Assembly: GCA_026874595.1 (NCBI GenBank)
Contig: CM049310.1
Coordinates: forward strand, 35,791,558-35,855,557
Direction: 5' to 3'
DNA: 64,000 nt
From: Sipunculus nudus
Taxonomy: Eukaryota > Annelida > Sipuncula > Golfingiida > Sipunculidae
Position numbers and translations under genes: made by a program. The notes beneath the pieces are model-generated. The model saw only the letters and a list, made by a program, of their open reading frames with translations. It had not been told where the DNA came from and did not search any database. Positions 58,482-64,000 of this stretch are shown in pieces. Every line of letters begins with the position of its first letter. The first letter of the stretch is position 1.

Positions 58482-59129
58482 TGTGTACGTGCGCGATACC
58501 TCAACCGTATAAAAAAAGTACCATATGCGCGTGGAGACTTACCAGAGCACGATTCAAGGGGACTGCAAAAAGAACGACCATGTATATACATATAGGGCCC
58601 CTGCGTCAGTGGTTTAAATATGTTATTTGAATAGGCCTATATATATACCTTGTCAGTCTCACGAGATGTTATTACTTTCGGCCTGTCTAAGTCTTGGTAT
58701 ACAGGACAAATATGTATCCAGTCACTGCTGCAATTCAGGAATATTCACATTTACTGGTTTGTTATATGTAATTCATAATAATCATTATAGAATATTTGCG
58801 ACAGGATTTTCCTCTGCATTATTTGTAGAGCGACAACAAGTGTGGAATTAGAAACTTGTGCTAAGGCATAACAAAATTATTTTGCTGTGTTGTTCTGGCA
58901 AAATGTAGCATATTTTATTGTTTAAATATTGTACGCAGAATTGACACTATATGCCCTGCATGCATGCATGGCACAATAAAAATAGAACTTTTAATTTTAA
59001 GTTTCTTAATTTGCTGTTGTACACTATACGACGATTGAAATATACAGCGGAACTGGAAAACACTCAAGTAAATATATGGACGTTTGAATATAATCTTACA
59101 TTCAATCTCCTTGTATATTTCAACAGTGA
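56891..59129. other. No gene seen; small inverted repeat and (TA)n
   Basis: TATGGTATCGGTAAATTC (58,107) is matched in inverse by GAATTTTACCGATACCATTA (58,231), 105 bases apart, a possible hairpin or tiny element. A TA run lies at 58424-58479. The open frames across 57.5-58.2 kb and 58.6-58.85 kb lack any family support. Confidence 0.45.
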
Positions 59130-59680
59130 ATATAATCCGTAAGGTCAATGGCCCGAAGTCCAGTCCAGGTGAAGTGACCAGTTCAGAGGGATGAAGTGAT
59201 GCCCTGCGGCCGAGGACAAACGGCGTGTTTACACATCCGCCGGCTGCAAACAAATAGAAACACACGGTACAGGCGGCAAGGGGTGAATTAGAATATCTTA
59301 AATGAAAAACTACATTAAATCGCTCGTGCGATGTCGGCATCGCGTGTCCCGCTGTATCAACACCCAGTGTTAGGGTCAGTTTCGTAATTGTCCGGTCGCA
59401 GGCTGTTAAAACGTCCGCTATTGACAAGCAACCAATCAGTGTTGGTTCAGAGGAAGTCAACCACGGCGCTGCGGCGGCCGGGTGTGCTTTATGTAAAAGC
59501 CACGGTGTGATTTTGTGGAACCAGCTGGTTAAATCTGACCGCGTGCTTCAGGGTTGAGTTTATTTTCCGCCATGCCCCATACAGCCGGGCGGAATCATCA
59601 ATAGACCCGCGGTAAGGTAAAAGGATCTAGAGACAATATCCCGGACCAACACGACGTGAGCCGCATAAACTCATACACAC
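59130..59680. other. CpG-rich noncoding island
   Basis: The most GC- and CpG-rich block of the last 20 kb, with a forkhead-like GTGTTTACAC (59,226), a CCAAT box in AGCAACCAATCAG (59,428) and RUNX-like AACCACGG (59,460). A 181-codon minus-strand frame (58915-59460) overlaps it but has no recognisable domain. It could be a promoter or enhancer of a gene outside the window. Confidence 0.35.
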
Positions 59681-59891
59681 AGTACAAAGGCACCTGTTAC
59701 GTCCGCGTATATACGTCCGATTTTAATCACCAACATAGGTCAGATGCGACACAGTCAAATATTATTGTAGCTTGCTCGTATAAAAGGGATATTCTTTAAA
59801 TCAACCGTATAGACAATATAACAATTGAATAAAAAACAGTCCTCGCAAAATAACTCGTTTGAGTTCTTATAATATTTTATTATAAAGGATA

Positions 59892-59898
<7 letters not shown>

Positions 59899-59940
<42 letters not shown>

Positions 59941-60293
59941 TTTAAACATATTTATTTTAACAGGATTACAAAGTAGCTGATGCTTATGCTAATGTAATTA
60001 TCCTGCATAAAAGTAAAAAGGAAATGAAAAATTTATATATATGCATGTACATATACAAATGCATAGTTTTGAAAATATACATATATATAAACGGTGAGAC
60101 ATATTATGATACATATAATATACGTTAATACAGGTTGACACTCCACGGATACACAGATACATATATACATATATACATATATATTATATACTGGTATAGG
60201 CGTAAATACAATATAACCATAAACGTTAAATGTCTAAGTTAATATCGAGCTTAACAAGTATATATATATATTAAAACCATGGTTAAAGATATG

Positions 60294-60357
<64 letters not shown>
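59899..60357. repeat. TA-rich block with two (TA)n runs
   Basis: TA runs at 59899-59938 and 60299-60357 with AT-rich, TACATATA-type sequence between. No coding content. Confidence 0.9.
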
Positions 60358-60359
<2 letters not shown>

Positions 60360-60842
60360 AACCAAAGAAACTTAAGAATAAGTGCAATCTACTGGTAATA
60401 AAGCGCCGTGTATGGGGAAAATGTAAACAATAACATGTTTTAATAAGATATGTTTAATTGAGCTACCTACACTGTGAAAAATATGCGTTTAAATACGAGA
60501 CAAAGTCGCGGAAATTTAACGTGCCATTTTCCCGTATTAACTATTATACAGGAATACGCGACTTTTAGGCGTGACATCACGCGTACATGTCGAGTTATCA
60601 TGGTTAACCCAATACTGTATCACTTTACTCGAGACTGAAGCGGTAATTAACCCCTTCGCGAGGATTGCTAATGACACATACAGGCCAATTACGCGAATGA
60701 TATGATCAAATGTGCGTAAAATTACGCGACTGTGAGGCGTCAACTTTGCTGCTACGACATTGTTGCGTAAAATAACGCACAATTTTTCACAGTGTAGGTA
60801 TTCCCTATGTTAAAAACCCTTTTCATGAGTTTTTCGTTTTCT
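60358..60842. other. Noncoding, no feature seen
   Basis: Contains repeated ACGCGA/CGCGTA words (TACGCGACTTTTAGGCGTGA at 60,555 and TACGCGACTGTGAGGCGTCA at 60,724) about 170 bases apart, in what may be a short inverted or direct repeat pair. No gene. Confidence 0.4.
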
Positions 60843-61210
60843 CTACTGCATGGTGTTATGTGCCGACTGGGTAATGCATTTAGGGGCATCAAGCTGAGTT
60901 TCGCTAAATAAATAAGTCAAGTTGGTGAAGGGAGTTCGTCTATATAAAATATATTTAGGACAATCCAGATAAAAATGCCGGACCCTCTCCTCTTCCGCCT
61001 GATATTGACATAAAGGAGTATCAGTCGTTCCAATGGTAAATAGGTATTGATTTAAGCAACTGGCACGTGGTCGTAACCGAGTAAAGGTAATTTCATGTTG
61101 ACGATGATCATCACAATAATAACTTTGTTTTAATCGAGAAGCAGGGCTTAAATAGCTTTTCCGTGTGAACCACGGTGTATTCGTAAATGCCATTTGCACA
61201 TGCATGCAGA

Positions 61211-61270
<60 letters not shown>

Positions 61271-62110
61271 GCTGAGCATGTGACAGAGTTTGAGGTATTA
61301 TATTAAGCAGATATAGCCTGGAGCAAGTCCATCAACCATTTTGTTAAAATTCGGATAGTATTGTCAGCTCTCTTCTTATTTTTAGACTTGCCGACCGTAG
61401 TTCCTCTAACTCCAGTGCTGGTAGTCGAGAGCGCTATATGTGCAGTACATATATTAAAGCTGCTTTCCTTTGTATGATCTCCATTTGGTATGACTGTCTG
61501 ACAGAACAAATGTTAAATATTAAATTACTATACTCCAGTACTGGCCGTATTAATGATTTTCTATTCACTAAAACTTTCAATAGAGAAATTTAATTTTTAA
61601 TATTTCAAGATTGTCAAACGCTATCTTGCTTTCAAACATATAATGTTCATGTGTTCCTGCCAATTGAGACTCCCAAATATGATAGACTACTAGTACATGC
61701 ACTGCACATGAAACATAAGTTAGTCTAGGTGACTAACTTAGGTTAGTCCAGCCATGGGGTCTCCAGCGAGTATTGGGTTAGTCAAACTGACTAGTTTCTG
61801 TCTCATGAAATATAATAAGGTCGTGAAATGTTCCTGAGTTTTTCCTGCTTCAACTTTCAGATACCATTTGTCAGCCCAGCTATACTTAAAAGTCCCTATT
61901 GAGTGAATGTGCAGCTTTTTTGGGTCATCCTTGCATGAATAAAATCGGGTGTCGTCGGCGTACATTAATATATTATTTTCTAAACCTATATGGATATCAT
62001 TGACATAAACTATAGGAACAGAAGAGGGTCAAGAATTGATCCTTGGGGAACGCCGGAATCGATAGCGACGTTTTCTGATTTATATCCTTGATTGTGACAC
62101 ATTGTCGCCT
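60843..62110 (-). mobile_element. LINE remnant with C-terminal zinc-knuckle-like motif
   Basis: Minus strand, in order: SGVPQGSILDPLLFL (about 62,060-62,015), frameshift, MYADDTRFYSCKDD (reverse transcriptase active site, 61,965), and near the 3' end RLRPRASCLNQYLFTIG then PLCQYQAEEERVRHFYLDCP (61,060-60,970), the C-x-H-x-C end found in several non-LTR families. A (TA)n run (61213-61267) splits the coding remnant. The active-site motif survives but frames are broken, so it is inactive. The 5' half is missing. Confidence 0.8.
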
Positions 62111-62134
62111 ATATATGACCAAGGTAATTTATTT

Positions 62135-64000
62135 AATTCTATTTATTTATTTATTTCAATATATTCATACAGGGTAGCCTGTTCAGTAATATAGTCTGTT
62201 CTTCCACAGGGCCCTGTAACCTTAAAACATGATATAATAATATCTGGTACAAATATTATAAAATTCATAGTATGCATATTTTACACAATATATGAATCAT
62301 CAAAGATACATGTACATAAATATATACATGACAAGTAAGTCAGTCATGATATGCAACAATACTTTAAACGCTACAATAGGTAAAATTCACTTAATGCGTG
62401 AACAACATAATCGTATATAAAATTATGTAATATATTAAATGGGTAATGTATGTAAGAAAACGAGTACAATGCATTTTAATCGTAAAAACTAGTATAGACG
62501 CGGTTATAAAAGAATCCATACAATAAAGACAGGTATTGACAATGCATATTAGGAAATAACATTGTCTTTAGATTGTAATACTGAGACTTTAAAAGAAACG
62601 TTTTGGCCTTTTGTTTAAAAGCATTTAAAGATATTATAGACCTGATCTCGTATGATAAGGTATTCCATACCGAAGGGCCTCTGTATAGGAAGCTATTTTT
62701 GAAGAATTCATTTTTTGGTTTTGGCAATAACAGAAGGCCACTTTTATCGGCTCTGGTAGAATGATCATGCGTATTACGGACCCATATGAACTGTTTTGGA
62801 TTATGGATATTCATTTGAATGAAATATTTATGCATCAGGATACATATAAAATACTCATAACGTTTAGAGACTGTTAGCCATTGTATAGCTAGCTGTTGTA
62901 TCAGAGTGGCGCTTGGAATTTCATAATCATAGCAGCTGGTAACAATACGTGCAGCACGATTTTGATTTCATTGCAGTTTTCTGTGGAAATGAGGCTTTCA
63001 TTTTGCCCCATACACTTATGGCATAGTCGATAATTGGCTGAATCATGGTATTATAGACTGCTATTAATGTATTTATGGATAGTATTTTAATAAGGCGGTG
63101 TAACAGTGCTAAATATGGTGACAACTTTTTACCTGGGGTAGTTTCACGTGAGAACCATGATTAATTAGCATCAATAGTTATACACCTAATAGTTTGGTTT
63201 CCGTTGATTCTTGGAACTGTGTGTCATTAGCAGTGATACAAAGGTCATGGTTATTTACCCGATATTTGGTACCCAGTAACATGACAGTAGATTTGTAAAT
63301 ATTTATGGTTAACTTGTAAGCATCGAACCAGCTGCATGCAAGCAGCATTTACTGCTTGTTGTAAGGTTTGCTGCACCACAGATATGGTAGAACCATGACA
63401 ATAAATGGTGGTATCGTCAGCATAAGCGATGCATTTTGCAGGTCTTAGGCGATGGAAAAGGTCATTGATATATAAAAGAAGAAAGAGAACAGGACCCAAA
63501 ACAGTACCTTTGGGCATTTCTAAATTAACCGTTTGTACCCTAGAAGTTTTGCCATTACAATGTACTATTTGTTGACGATCTTTTAAGTAAGCCCTAAACC
63601 AGGTTCTGGTCTTCATAGTAAAGCCTAGGAGGCTTAGCTTATAGATGAGTATAGGATGATTTATTGTGTCAAAACCTTTGGTTAGATCGAGATAGCAAGC
63701 AGCGGTGATATCTCCTCTGTCCATATGTGATTAAATGTCATCAATAAAGGTATGAAGGGCACTTGAAGTTGATTTGTTTGGTAAATATGCATGCTGATTA
63801 TACGAGATTAGGTCATGATCTATGACGAATTTCATTATTTGATCTTTAACTATTTTCTCAAGAAGTTTAGCAACATGAGGGATGATTGAAATAGGGCAAT
63901 AATTTGTCATTTCACTGCATTTTCCTTTTCCTTTATAAATAGGTGTAATCTTGGCCTTTTTCCAATCAGATGGCAGTTGTCCGGATTGAAGGGATTTATT
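62135..64000 (-). mobile_element. CR1-like LINE, reverse transcriptase to 3' end, runs off the window
   Basis: Minus strand from 64000: SGQLPSDWKKAKITPIYKGK, then NYCPISIIPHVAKLLEKIVK, a stop at about 63,735, then DLTKGFDTINHPILIYKL, PKGTVLGPVLFLLLYINDL and IAYADDTTIYCHG (63,445-63,400), then LQNKAARIV-like sequence (62,960) and the C-terminal LLLLPKPKNEFFKNSFLYRG with SVWNTLS (62,740-62,650). The catalytic YADD is intact, but at least one stop and two frameshifts make it inactive. The 3' end is ATTTATTTATTTATTTC at about 62,140. The 5' endonuclease part lies beyond the window. Confidence 0.85.

Noticed and set aside
58915-59460. 181-codon minus-strand open frame
   Set aside because: Half of it is ordinary AT-rich sequence, there is no recognisable domain or splice context, and the length is explained by the stop-poor CpG-rich island.

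Overview
This is a eukaryotic nuclear window, AT-rich and intron-rich, almost certainly from a marine invertebrate and most likely a mollusc, probably a bivalve. The reasons are GT-AG split exons with long introns, dense (TA)n/(CA)n/(GA)n microsatellites, degenerate repeat arrays carrying GTCTGTCTGTC-type cores of a kind familiar from bivalve genomes, tRNA-derived SINE-like units, MITEs and decayed CR1/Jockey-like LINEs. The species call is inference.

Region 1 (1-28,124, + strand) holds one gene: the 3' part of a multidomain adenylate kinase of the AK1/AK5 family, cut at its 5' end by the window edge. I rebuild 16 coding pieces (1-121, 563-662, 1001-1201, 1722-1801, 2539-2652, 3023-3184, 3610-3687, 5872-5878, 9447-10805, 12430-12528, 13272-13373, 21470-21505, 23885-24048, 24391-24507, 26474-26665, 28059-28124). 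Together they give 999 in-frame codons including the stop, 998 visible residues. In order the product has the end of AK domain 1, a Pro/Ser/Arg linker, a catalytically dead AK domain 2 (no P-loop lysine, AMP-binding segment and LID shortened by whole codons), a very acidic linker of about 450 residues from one exon, two duplicated 33-codon linker exons, and an intact AK domain 3. A 7-nt microexon with strong splice sites is what makes the phases agree. The intron around it carries a cluster of muscle-type and RFX-type promoter motifs. A possible alternative last exon (16300-16643) encodes a duplicated cysteine motif.

Region 2 (28.1-40.9 kb) begins with the long 3' UTR/downstream flank. After a block of dispersed repeats and tRNA-like units (31.0-34.4 kb) comes an old, partly deleted direct duplication of the gene's 3' end: about 20.9-30.9 kb is copied at about 34.7-40.1 kb. 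It retains one frameshifted, stop-containing AK exon. A 396-bp fully open, GC-richer insertion with a perfect 12-bp target duplication interrupts the copy.

Region 3 (41-64 kb) is a gene desert of microsatellites, GC/CpG-richer noncoding islands and mobile elements. The main objects are a LINE remnant (49.6-55.4 kb, minus strand) split inside its reverse transcriptase by a 3.7-kb element with long terminal inverted repeats (51,268-54,991), and two more decayed LINEs in the same orientation (60.8-64.0 kb).

I see no rRNA, CRISPR array or intact second host gene. The most novel items are the pseudo-catalytic AK domain with its acidic spacer, the microexon, the intronic muscle/cilium-like regulatory module, the 396-bp ORF insertion and the long-TIR element with a spliced first-exon candidate.
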